DNA of 64,000 nucleotides from Mesostigma viride. Taxonomy: Eukaryota > Streptophyta > Mesostigmatophyceae > Mesostigmatales > Mesostigmataceae. Under the pieces are notes generated by a model, which did no database searches, was not told the origin of the DNA, and worked only from the letters and a program-made list of their open reading frames with translations. Position numbers and translations under genes: made by a program. The stretch covers positions 3,213,975 to 3,277,974 of the forward strand of contig RPFO01000253.1 of the NCBI GenBank assembly GCA_009746045.1, written 5' to 3'. Shown piece after piece: positions 53,871-64,000 of the stretch (positions are counted from its first letter, which is position 1; each line of letters opens with the position of its first letter).

Positions 53871-56800
53871 CCTTTTCCATCTCCATGTCGCACTCTGCGA
53901 GCATGATCAGGATGCAAGGTCGCCAGGCACGCCACGGTCAACCTTCCTGCCAAAGTTCCAGCTTCACTTGATCGCCTCTTGGCCCGCCTTGAGCGGGACG
54001 AGGCTCAGTCGACACGCCAGAGACCCCAGCCAGGACGGAGAGGACGCATATCCGCCCTGAAAGAAAGACTCCATGCGTTGAAAAGCTAGTATTAACCCCA
54101 ATCGCCACCCTCCTCCCCCCCGGCCCGCCCACCTCCAGCACTACCGTTCTCCAACCCCACCTCCACCCCCACGGTCCCCCCGATAATATTGGGCAACCGC
54201 CTGGCATCAGTTCTTCACAACGGTCCGAGCCCCGCCAAAAACGACCATCTTACTCCGTCACCAAATTGGCGCGAGATCCCGAAAATCTGGTGGGCGGGAA
54301 GGTGACGACGAGGCAAAAAGTCACGCAGCACCCATGGCGGCCGTGAAAATCCTAGCGACCGTCCTGAGAACACATTACGGACAGCGAATTGATTTTGAGC
54401 CTTCATAACTCATCTACTTCACGTAGATATTTTTTTATCCTAAAGAAATCGGTCCATTTTTTCAGGAAAACAGAAAAAGGGCGGGCATTTTCGCGAGGTC
54501 GGGTCAGGTCCGCTGCATTTTGCAGTGGACCCCCAAAAAGTCACACCGGAAACTTATCGAAAACGGCGACAGTGTAGTTCAAGGTAAGCCGCTCGCACGG
54601 TTCTATGACTAATTCAAAAAATTTTGACCGAAAAACTTTTTGTTAAAACGACTGCCATTGTAAATGCCTCGTTGCCGCAGCAGTTGGAACTGCCGGGAGG
54701 GTGCGTGCGGGGCTGATCATGGCAACGCACGTAAAAATATGCCACTCCCTCGTTTCTTTCATTTTTGTCATCCCATTTGCGCAGGGCGCTTCAACAACTT
54801 CTAGAGCGAAGCCCAGCCTGATTTTTTGCTGGCTCTGTAGTGTAGACCTGCGCTCATCACTGAATATCGCCTGCGATCGTTGCGAAATGAAGCATGAATA
54901 CGCATTGCGCTGGTTGAGTCGACGCTGTACAGTGGAACCTGCTTTTTCGGCATCCGGATCCAAGGTAGGGTGAAGCCAGCCCCGTTCCCCTTCCAGATTT
55001 TCTGCCTGTCTCTTTCCCCGAGGCTCGTGAAAGCGCCTCGTTCATGTTACGCCGGACGCCTCGTCAAGCATCGCTGCTCGAGAGGGAGACGTAAGCCATG
55101 GCCAGCCTCCCCAAACAGCGTGATGTGCGCCTGTTCATTCTTCCAAGTGTAATTCATGGCGTAGGAAGCTGAGCCTGAAGGCAACAAACAGAAGGTACAT
55201 GTCCTGTATTCAACAGTCAGCACATATAGGTGTGTTGATGTGCAACCCTGGAGCTTATCCAGCTTTCACAGGCCATACAACACGCTGCTGGGGCTCCACT
55301 TTAGCGGACCTGTTGGTAAGTATTTCAACCTCTTTCCTTGGCCAGATTATAATGCACCATGTTTATCAATGATGGGCGGCGTGTTCTGATCTGGGGCTGG
55401 GAGGCACGAAGAAACCAGGGGGGAGCCCAGGTATGTGAAGTGCGCAGATGTTGTTGCTGCCTTGGGAAACCCAGGATTCATTGCCCTTGTTACATTCAGA
55501 TATGTTGAAGCAGGCTGAGAATTAAGTACTATACATGGAAGGGGGCTGATTTGTCTTTGATATGGTTGCTGCCTATGATGATGAATATTGTTGCGGGCAC
55601 AACAGAGTGCACAATGGGCTTACAGCATTGCGTAAGAGGCATGAATCTCACCAGGACACCTTCTACGGGCTCACAACAACATCACAATAACGATTACCAA
55701 AGTGCTTGCTGCCACACCACTGCCACATCACTCCCCACCACCCCAACACACCTACCACTGTTACGCCGTTGTTAGCAGTGCCACGATTGCATAGCAATAC
55801 CAACATTCCTGTCGTTAGCATGGAGGACCACCAGGTGCATCGTGTGCGCATACCCATGTGACAGATATTATAGACTCCCACCAGGAGCAACGTCCACCAC
55901 CATGAGTCTCGCCTGTTGGTGTAACTGCTGGCAGTGTCCCTACAACTCAGTATGGAATCTGCCATTAACGATAACGCCAGGCCCTGCACCATTGCTGCCA
56001 CAATCTGCCATATTGACTTCGCCCATCGCAGCCTTGATCGTGATTGCAGCCACAAGTTCCTGCCGGCCCTCTTCATCTCTTCTATCGTAGCACCAGAAAC
56101 TGGGGCCACATTTAGCAGCATCGGCAGCTGACATAGCTGGCACCTGGCACAACAGATAATGCCAGTAGTATCAAAGAAGGCACCCTACTGCTCACCATTG
56201 CTATCAATCACTGGCATGATCAATCTGTCACTACCACTTGCCAGCACCACAGAATATCATGACCTGGTGTGTTGCCACGGAAATCTGAATGGAGAGCTTT
56301 CACCACAAGCCCACCCCAATGAGTTGGTTTGCACACTACACCACTGTTGGCTGTACCGTGCCACCTGCCACATAAATTTCCCTTCCATCATGCAGCAGTA
56401 GCAACATAACCTCAAGGCTAGACCATAACGTCTATCTGCATAACGATAGCCTTCATGATCGCTGCCTCGTGCCACTGGCCATACTACTGCCATCTGCATT
56501 ACTTTCTACCACATGTGCCACTCTCTTCTGCATCACTAGATCCCACTACTGCTGCCTGACCTGCCTGCTGCCAGCACCTTCGCTGGCATCTGCTCATGGC
56601 ATGCCCATGGCCACATCCTCCATCTGCCGTGCATAGCCCATGCTTCACTAGGATTGGTAGTCCAGGGTGCACGATGAACAACACATAAAAAAATGCCCAT
56701 GCACCTTTAGAAGATTGTTTGGCATGCGAGCTAGCTGGCTAGTTAATGTGCTAGAGATGTTAGATAGCAACTGCAAGCAAATGTAGTGTGCAGCCATGTT

Positions 56801-57110
56801 TGCTTCGAACCACTATTTGACTTGCCAACTAGTTGCTCTCTCTCAACACGCCCCACCATTGGAATGTTGGTAGTTAATACTATTGATGTATCAAAGAGAC
56901 AACTGTTCATGTATTTCCATGATGAAGTGCATGCCACATGTATGGGTGGAGATAACCAAGTTGGAGTTCAACCTTACCTCAGCTCGTACTGTTATGGGGT
57001 ATGAACTTGTAAGGAAATATTATATGATGTTGGCTGCTGTCACGTGTCACTGTGACACATCGTCATCTGTGGTGTGACTGAGGTAATACTTGGCAATCAT
57101 GTTCAGCATG
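53871..57110. other. Unassigned DNA
   Basis: No gene, RNA or complete element recognised over about 3.2 kb. 53940-54090 is GC-rich and may be the tail of the LINE at 51250. From about 55650 to 56650 the plus strand is unusually rich in CCAC, CATC and TGCCA triplet-like phrases without a long frame. TATCAAAGAGACAAC at 56888 matches the left end of the dispersed repeat. Confidence 0.3.
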
Positions 57111-57119
57111 CTCTATTTA

Positions 57120-57620
57120 AATTGCATTAAAAATTTCAGCTCTGTCTGAACTCATTTGCGCTACCTGTGGTGCATTATATATCCAAATTTTGCGCGAGAG
57201 TGACGCGTGACAGCAGAATCATGTAACTAGTTGGTGTTCAATCAAGGTGCAACTTTGCAGCCAGCCTGCAGATGTTGCAAGTAAAGTGTTTGCTTACTTC
57301 CAGCTTAATCTGAGCTCATTTGCACTGTTGGGTGCATTTAATGATCCATAAAATGCTCCAAATGACCGTATTTGTGACGGTTGACAGCATAATTTCTGGC
57401 CATCCCATCTCTATTTCGGGTGCAACTTAGTACTTGAGCTGCATATGTTATATTTAATGTGTCTGCCCATTTCCAGGTCAAAACGACATTAATTGTGTTG
57501 TTTGTGGAATTAATTATGAATAAAACTGGCAATTTCGGCGTTTTTTATGCTTTTGGACGTCACCATTCTGTGAGCACCAAGTGGCCAACCAAGGTGTGAC
57601 TTGGCACAGTAAATCTGGGT
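57120..57620. repeat. Diverged ~170-bp tandem repeat, about three units
   Basis: Units start near 57137, 57299 and 57471 with TTTCAG/TTCCAG, then CT-TGAGCTCATTTGC-like and GGTGCATT blocks, and end near AAGGTGCAACTT or CGGGTGCAACTT. They are well diverged, so the array is old. AT-rich; no frames. Confidence 0.5.
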
Positions 57621-58197
57621 ACCATGGAGAAGCCAGCCACCAAGTTTGACCATCATCCGAATATTAGTGCAGCTAGGAGGAGTAAGATGGGTGTTTTTTG
57701 GCACTTTCAGACCGTTGTGTTGGTATTGCTAGCTTTAATGTGGGCACCCTCCCTGCAGATATCCTTCTACCAGCAGCGGCACCCCAGCGCGTCAACGCGT
57801 CGACGAGGAGCTGATTGCCTTGTGCACCGGCAACCAGATGATTGGCCGTCCTCGGAGTACGTCCAGGAGCATCGGCGCACCGTCGACCCACAGCAAGGGG
57901 TCGACGACCTCCGCGCAGGCTGGCGCTTCCACTACGGTGGCGGCGCCGCGCCGGGCCCAGGCGGTGTGCCGGGCCTCCTGTGCTCACCGGCAGCATCAGC
58001 ATTCCGTCAGCCCACCTTCGGAGGGTTCCTGGCCAGTCCATCGTGCTGAGAAGTCCCCGCGTGCACATGCTAGCTAGTAGTGGCCACTTTAATTTGCGGC
58101 CACTGAAGGGCATTCTCACCATACGCTCATTGCACCGTTGTCGTGGGCTATGCGCCACATGCAGGTCGAGACCGGCCAGGGTTGGGCCGAATTAACC
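57621..58197 (+). other. GC-rich segment with overlapping frames, unassigned
   Basis: From about 57760 to 58050 the DNA becomes GC-rich and several frames stay open on both strands (for example 57624-58049, plus). No domain is recognised. Its base composition resembles the LINE coding segments, so a degraded LINE part is one possibility. Confidence 0.25.
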
Positions 58198-58330
58198 GGT
58201 TTTGGGGTGGCGGAACGGAAGCGGAACAGAACGGGGAATTTTGGACGGAACTCAGGATCGGAATCGGAACGGCCGTTCCGCAGCTAGGCGGAACGGAATC
58301 CGCCGGCACACGGAACGGAATTGCGGAAAA
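58198..58330 (+). repeat. Cluster of GGAACGG-type heptamers
   Basis: About ten scattered GGAACGGAA or CGGAACAG motifs within 130 bases, including one inverted pair (GGAACGGCCGTTCC). Simple-sequence-like; no frame. Confidence 0.6.
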
Positions 58331-59130
58331 TTGCTATTCAAAACGAGATTCTCCATATTTCTGGCCTGCGCTAATTAATTTTAAGTGAGAAAAATATTTC
58401 TCATATTGAGTGAGACAACTAACTTCTCATATTAAGTGAGGTGGCTGTATGATTGGGACGAGAAAAAGCTGACGGCGGCATGGCTGACGGCGGTGCTCAG
58501 ATCTTTTGCGTCTGAGCCTCTAATTCAGTCAGATCACTTGCATTCGATGCGCCTTAATTTTAAGACGCACTCGCCAGTATAATCGGTTACGGCTGAAACG
58601 CATGGTATCGAAAAAGTTACGCACGTGACAAGCAGCACTAATATCATGACTCCAAAAGCAAATTAACGAGGTTTTGAAAAGGTACTTTCCGGCTCCCAGC
58701 CCAACCCACTAGCAATCGTCCTTGCCCAGCTGTCTGGTCCGGGCCCACAAAGCCATCGCCAGCAAACCGATTGCCGGGCGCCTCACCCGAGCCCAAGAAA
58801 CCCTGCCACGAACACAAATGGTGAAATTACCTACTAGGCTACGAACGCTTTTCTTTCACCAACCGGGCTGGCACTGACCAAGGAAGAATGCGCCGCCGGC
58901 GCATTCGGAAATAGTCCAGTCCTTAGCACAGGAACGTAAGCTCAGTGGGCCCGCTGGGCCCATCCCCGCCGGCGATCTGGAGGGTGGTCCCACGCGGAAT
59001 GGGGTCATTTTTTGCGCATTTTGCAAGAAAAAAACGCTAGTTTCAATCGTCCGATCGCGTTTTTTCGCGCGAATTTGGCGTCCGATCGCGTATTTTCGAG
59101 CTAATTTGGTGTCATAATGCTTAATTCATG
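58331..59130. other. Unassigned DNA
   Basis: No gene recognised. Two partial copies of CGTCCGATCGCGT followed by TTTTCG lie at about 59048-59100. Confidence 0.3.
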
Positions 59131-60300
59131 TCAATTTGAGCGTACATTCCACATCGAGAGGCTTGAAATTTAGTAAAACATGTCAATCTAAGGGTATATT
59201 TCACATGGAGAGACTCGACAACAACCTAAACTTCGAATCTAAAACAATAGGACGAGCACTGCCAACCACATGGAGCGCTCATCATTTCCCCTCAACTTTT
59301 TTCCTGTGGGGGAGGACGGAGGGAAGTTGAAGAGGCAGTTGTACTGGATGCCGCTAGACTACGTGATAAAGGTGGCAGAGCTGACGGACAGCAAGAGGAG
59401 GAAGTCGAAAACGCAAGAGCAGATTGCGGAAGCGAAATTACGGATAAGGCCCTCAAAAAATTAAGTGCGACTGACGACCCTCCTATTGGTGTCGTATCCA
59501 GACATCTGCCCATAAAGCATCACGTCTTCTAACTTTGCATACATTGGATTCTCCGGATCCTTGTTCCCTGCCTTCATAACGGCAGAAGTCCACCCATCAG
59601 ACCAAAAGGCCTCTCGTGCTCCAAAGTCTTTTTCCCCGTCCATAGTTGTCTCACTTAATAAGTCTCATTTCCAACGTGGGCTTCTCATCACCCTCATTGC
59701 CCGCCCCCTTAGCCTCTCTTCCGCCCCCTTAGCCTTCCCTCCGGAAGTGTCAGCATGTTGAGCCGCTGGTCCGAAGTCCACCGCCACATTTGCCAAGTGT
59801 AGGATCCGCTCCACATCCTCCTTACCTGCGCGCATACCGATCAACCCATCAACGAGTGACTAAAATCGAGTTATTAGAAGAAGAGGGATTGCCAAAGTTT
59901 GGATATCAAGTGAGGACACAATCCACTCGCAGAAATTTTAGATTACCCTTCTTATAATTTACCCTTGTTGTCTTTGCACATGGTGCGGTTCGTCCTTCAA
60001 CCTCTCCTCGCAGATAGACCCGGGCTGGCATAATCTTACTACGTACTCAAGGCACGGAAAGTTGGGGGGGCAAAAGTGAAAGTTCCTGAGAGCCGACATG
60101 AAGATTCAAGGGTCGGCGGAGGAATCGGGAAGTCGTCCGTCAAATACGGTAAGCAGAGATTCTTAATACCTGGAATCGTCTTTTCGACGCACACCAAACC
60201 CGTAAAGGAAGGTTGACCTGCGTTGGATACGTCCGATTTCTGAAATCCTGGACACGGGGGCAACTAGCCAACTACACGAAAACTCACGAAAATCGGTGTC
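59128..60300. other. Region with three small unassigned frames
   Basis: A ~50-bp tandem duplication (59128-59230, blocks ATGTCAAT and CACAT-GAGAG) precedes a plus-strand frame at 59270-59464 with a Lys/Arg-rich end (KVAELTDSKRRKSKTQEQ). Minus-strand frames at 59461-59643 (MDGEKDFGAREAFWSDGW) and 60039-60263 (GLVCVEKTIPGIKNLCLPYL) look protein-like and could be exons of one broken minus-strand gene. No domain recognised, no supporting splice model found. Confidence 0.25.
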
Positions 60301-60526
60301 AAATGCCTGGGCAGCAACCCAGAATTACTGCTTGATCAGGCATTTTTTTTTTTGAGAGTTTTATCGAGACAAATGAAAAAGACAATCCGAGCGTTATCCG
60401 TTCCTCGCTGCCAGATTCTACTGGATTCCATGCGCTGACTCGCGTTGACCAAGCTTTATTCTTTGGGTTATCGGCTTCCCAACTTTCCGTGTACTAGACT
60501 GGGCCTAAGCCTAAACATAGTACTGC

Positions 60527-61016
60527 TGGTTGTCTCCTTGATAGTACCACCGATACTAAATATATCCGGCCCTCGGCCACTACAGATTCTCTGCTGCCCA
60601 TGTGCGGCGTGAGACACAACAACAACAACAACAAGCCTAAACAGTACGGCGTCCAGGTCCGCGCCGACCCAGGGGCCCGCTAGCCCTCCAGGTCCACGCA
60701 GTCCTCCCGGAGCCGCGGGCAACACTCCTTAAAAGAACTTCCGCAGGTACTTACTTACTCCTTAAAGAAGCCGGCGGTAAGGGTCCCCAAGGCCCCGAAC
60801 TCCAAGACGAAGGGCACCACACGGTGGTGCCCGACATCGCCTTAGGCCGTGGGCTTGGCCCGCTCAACCCGATCCGCCGGGTAGCCCGGCCGCCGCCTGG
60901 GATGCACCAACTGAACCATGCGCACATGGCTAAGAGCCAAGGGGCGAGCCACAGAAACGTCAATGAGCAAGTGCCGGCTGTCTTATATATTTGAAACATT
61001 AAGGAGACAACCACAT
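60527..61016. repeat. Segment bounded by inverted TGGTTGTCTCCTT motifs
   Basis: The left edge reads TGGTTGTCTCCTTGAT and the right edge is the complement of TGGTTGTCTCCTTAAT. The same inverted pair brackets 5180-5985. No target duplication is visible. The inside holds an ACAACAACA run and a LINE fragment. Confidence 0.45.
60640..60985 (-). pseudogene. LINE ORF2-like C-terminal fragment, broken
   Basis: On the minus strand, DVSVARPL, then GHHRVVPFVLEFGALG and TAGFFKE followed by a stop. It matches DVSVARPL and GPHRVIPFVLEEFGAMG of the copy at 40849-41235 in order and spacing. An in-frame stop, a missing Glu codon and a frame break show it is dead. Confidence 0.7.
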
Positions 61017-61051
61017 GGCAGCAAGTATCACGGTTTTCCATATACACCGTT

Positions 61052-62880
61052 TCCATCCATCCATCGATCCATCGGGGTTAACCCGTGTTTTTTTACAACG
61101 CGATACATCGCGTTGTAGGGTTAGAACGCGATGTATCGCGTTGTAATCTGACACGTGGCAAACCTATTAAACATGCGATTTTTGGTCTGAAACTTTCAAG
61201 ATAGGTCAGAAACATCTCATAGAATTCAAGAAAAAATCCTGGTATTTTTGGTATTTTTTTTGTGACAGCTGCAAACAAATATGTACCACTGAAATCAGGC
61301 ATTTTCGCGGGACGAAGGTGAAGACGACGGCGATGGCGGCAGGTAGATCTCGCCAGTTTTCGCGCGAATTTCAGTGGCTGTTGGGTGGCACGACCATGAT
61401 GATGCGTTCAAAGGTTGATTATTAGGTTTCTACGAGTTTGTTGAGGTACTGGGGCAAAGGAAACGTAGTTTTTTCCAGTTTCTCACCCAACTTTCATGCG
61501 GAAACCCTCAGTGGAAACCGGCATACATATTATTACGTCAAGACTCGGGTCTGCTGCGGCACCATGCTTGGTATTTCCATGGTGTTTCGACTTCTTAACA
61601 CATGTTTATTCATTCCGAACGTCCGGACTCTCGGCTAAACCGAGAATTGTGCAGACTTTTATTGGGTAGCGCCGGGCATGATGGTGCCTGCAAATAGCGT
61701 AAGGCGTGACCGTGGCTATTGCTACGGTATGCTGTATTTTCCTGGAAATGGCCTCTGCCACCGGCTCAATAGTGCTTGCAGGCGTAAGTATATCGTGTTT
61801 CTACCTAGTTTCTGCCAGTTTTCCACTTATTTCTACCGACCTCTGCCCAGCCTCTCTAAGACCGCCATCCTACTCGACGTTGCTTGCATGTCAGCCATAG
61901 CAGGTTGCAGTTGTGCAGTATTTAGGTGCTGTATACGTCGTCAAGCCGTGCATATATCGTGGGGATTGGATGTTGATGGTTTATACTGCGTTGATTGTGC
62001 AAGAAGACCAGCTAGGTGCCCATAATCATGGTGTATAATCATGTGTTGTTAGCATCTTGCCACCATTTGCTAGCATGCATTCCAGCGTCATCTTTGCCTG
62101 CATGTAAGCTCATGAATGGATCACTCAACCTATCCAAGCCTTGCATTACACGTGCCTCTTTCTTTCAGTATTGCACGCGTTATGGAATGAAAACCCAGCA
62201 CCTCCGTTCCCACGAGGCATGTGCTCAACACGTTGTGAAAGTGGATGATGCTTTGGCTATGGCTGCCTGATTCAGTCATATTAGGTCATCCAGTCATGAT
62301 GTTTGATGCATGTTTGATGCTGTATAACTTATACAACACCTATTTTCAACGTTTTGACCCTCCAAGCTCACTATGGCCCCGTTTATGGGGCTCATGTCGT
62401 TGCGTCATGTTGTGAAGGGCTCTCATTTTTCCCACTGCGTTGTACTGCGTTGTAATTGTGATGCTAATGAAAAATAGCTCCAGTGGCCCAATGGGCCTGA
62501 GTTTTGTTTCACAGAGCCTGCATATGTTGCCCATAGCTCGTGCAAGAAGCCAGATTTTTTTCATGAACCATTTGTGAATAAGCACATGACTTGTGACCTA
62601 GGGTCAAGAAATCGCGGTCATGGTCAGACCCCCCTGTATTCAAACCAGTGTACATATCTCTCTAATGAATAAGCATTTTGTAGGTCTGAGTAGCTCAAAA
62701 AATCCTTTGATTTATGGGCTTTCAGGAAAGTATATACATGACCATGAAAAAAAATTTTCCTTAGGTGCTATACGCGTTCTAAAAAAAGCTTACAACGCTA
62801 TATATCGCGTTCTAATTAAAAAAACACGGGTTAATGCTCCGTGACTCCCCAACGGGAGCACAAGTCTAATTAATTAATTA
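61052..62880 (+). mobile_element. LINE 3' end interrupted by piggyBac-like copy C
   Basis: A short CCAT tract and CGGGG (61052-61077) lie left of the piggyBac-like insert; to its right the LINE terminal block resumes (TGCTCCGTGACTCCCCAACG at 62835) and ends in a TTAA tail at 62871-62880. The order equals that of the uninterrupted LINE end at 40470-40560, where the target reads TTGA instead of TTAA. Confidence 0.75.
61082..62830. mobile_element. piggyBac-like element, copy C (1749 bp)
   Basis: Intact termini CCCGTGTTTTTTTA in both directions, with perfect TTAA at 61078-61081 and 62831-62834. It is nearly identical to copy B, with small differences such as GATGAATGG near 62112 and GTACATATC near 62650. 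This is the best reference copy of the family. No transposase frame, so mobilisation in trans is assumed. Confidence 0.9.
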
Positions 62881-63450
62881 GTATACATCCTTTCCCGTTC
62901 ATCACAACCCTCAAACTTGTACTTCTGGACTCGCCAAATCAATCAACGAGCGTCGCCCATAAAAAAGCACGACAAGGTATGACACTCCCAACATCCGACT
63001 TCAACTGTAAAATGCACGATTCGGCAATCTTCAAAACATGAAAAATGTAGTCCTCCTTGACACTGTTCCCGATTAGGGATCACGCTATGGCTTCCAACAT
63101 CGCAATGTGGTCCAGCCAGTTATCTGTGTAAGCTACACTCTCGCACAACTTAATTTGCGCGCCGACGGCACCCGCACCCGCCATCTCAACACATAGCAAG
63201 CACTTAGTATGGCAAGCGGATTATGGCCTTATCCACTTAATAGCCCGCCTCACCCTTCAAAAGTTTCATTACCGTCAATGTCTCGGGCTGCACATAACAC
63301 AACAAAAACACAGTCACGCATACCGTCGTCAAGCACCTGTAGTCTACGACGCGTCGCTCGAAAACATTTACAAAAAATGATGCAAAGCAACGGAGGCATT
63401 TCGAAAGTATTCGACGAATCAAGTACCCCCGCACAAAAGCATGTTTCACA
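62881..63450. other. Unassigned DNA
   Basis: No gene recognised. Overlapping open frames of 91-100 residues on both strands (63209-63484 plus, 63237-63539 minus) show no recognisable domain. Confidence 0.3.
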
Positions 63451-63454
63451 ACCT

Positions 63455-64000
63455 CGAATTGGGGAGGGGTCTCGCTGCAGCTAGACCCTTCCGTGAACGC
63501 AAAAAATAAACATCGAATAAGTGGGAGGTCTTCCTGCAACTAGACCCCTCAAATCATACAAAGATGAAACATTGAAGTTGGGAGGGGTCTAGCTGCAGCT
63601 AGACCCTTACAGGAATGCGAAAAAACAACCAATAATTGGGAGGGTCTACCTGCAGCTAGACCCTTACATGCAATCAAAAAGGATGAAACCTTGGAAGTTG
63701 GGTGGGGTCTAGCTGCAGCTAGACCCTTACAGGAATGCGAAAAAACAACCAATAATTGGGAGGGTCTACCTGCAGCTAGACCCTTACATGCAATCAAAAA
63801 GGATGAAACCAGGGAAGTTGGGAGGGGTCTAGCTGCAGCTAGACCCTTACAAGAATGCGAAAAAACAACCAATAATTGGGAGGGTCTACCTGCAGCTAGA
63901 CCCTTACATGCAATCAAAAAGGATGAAACCTGGGAAGTTGGGAGGGGTCTAGCTGCAGCTAGACCCTTACAGGAATTCGAGAACTTTATCACAAATGAGT
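63455..64000. repeat. 120-bp tandem repeat with a palindromic core, continuing past the window
   Basis: At least four units; GAAGTTGGGAGGGG recurs at about 63574, 63693, 63813 and 63933, 120 bases apart. Each unit has two halves: one centred on the palindrome GTCTAGCTGCAGCTAGAC and one on the variant GTCTACCTGCAGCTAGAC. The last three units are almost identical, the first is diverged. The repetitive minus-strand frame is an artefact of the multiple-of-three period. Confidence 0.92.

Noticed and set aside
63549-63992. 147-residue repetitive minus-strand protein
   Set aside because: The 120-bp DNA period is a multiple of three; the array is palindromic satellite DNA with no start context or domain.

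Overview
The window is nuclear DNA of a eukaryote, most likely a green alga (chlorophyte type). The two host genes that can be modelled have GC-rich exons, GT-AG introns and very C-rich tracts before the acceptors. One of them encodes a plastid-targeted ABC1-type kinase closest to the plant ABC1K7/ABC1K8 (OSA1/SIA1) group. No prokaryotic operon layout, rRNA, tRNA or CRISPR array was seen. The species cannot be named from the sequence.

Layout. 0-7.3 kb: a two-exon J-domain co-chaperone gene (923-4912) whose single intron carries a 350-bp CAC/CAG repeat, then intergenic DNA with a Tc1/mariner-like MITE. 7.3-13.7 kb: the seven-exon ABC1K gene. 14.6-25.9 kb: a nested stack. A piggyBac-like element (TTAA target, CCCGTG termini) sits in the tail of an older LINE. 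It was itself hit by a nearly intact Ty3/gypsy chromovirus (8.46 kb, LTRs differing at three positions) and by a short LINE that encodes only an ORF1-like protein. 25.9-40.6 kb: two decayed LINEs in head-to-head orientation. The minus copy is interrupted by a hAT-like element and carries a 149-bp LINE insert. The plus copy is split inside its reverse transcriptase by an 8.0-kb CACTA-like element with subterminal repeat arrays, and its 3' UTR carries a 608-bp CCAT microsatellite. 40.6-44.6 kb: a minus-strand LINE with an ORF1 interrupted by a second piggyBac-like copy. 45.5-47.4 kb: two divergently transcribed small paralogous genes of unknown family. 48.8-53.9 kb: two more LINE ORF1 copies, one cut by a second hAT copy. 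54-60.5 kb: mostly unassigned DNA with a diverged ~170-bp repeat. 60.5-62.9 kb: LINE fragments and a third piggyBac-like copy. 63.45-64 kb: a 120-bp tandem array that runs off the window.

The main story is the order and precision of the insertions. Target-site duplications can be read for most elements (TTAA, ATAAT, 8-bp hAT duplications, 11- and 14-bp LINE duplications, TG for the CACTA element). In two cases, removing the insert and one target copy puts a broken reading frame back in register. The piggyBac-like, hAT-like and CACTA-like copies lack a recognisable transposase, so they look non-autonomous and must rely on enzymes encoded elsewhere. Gene models were made by eye from splice signals and reading-frame continuity; no alignment was run.
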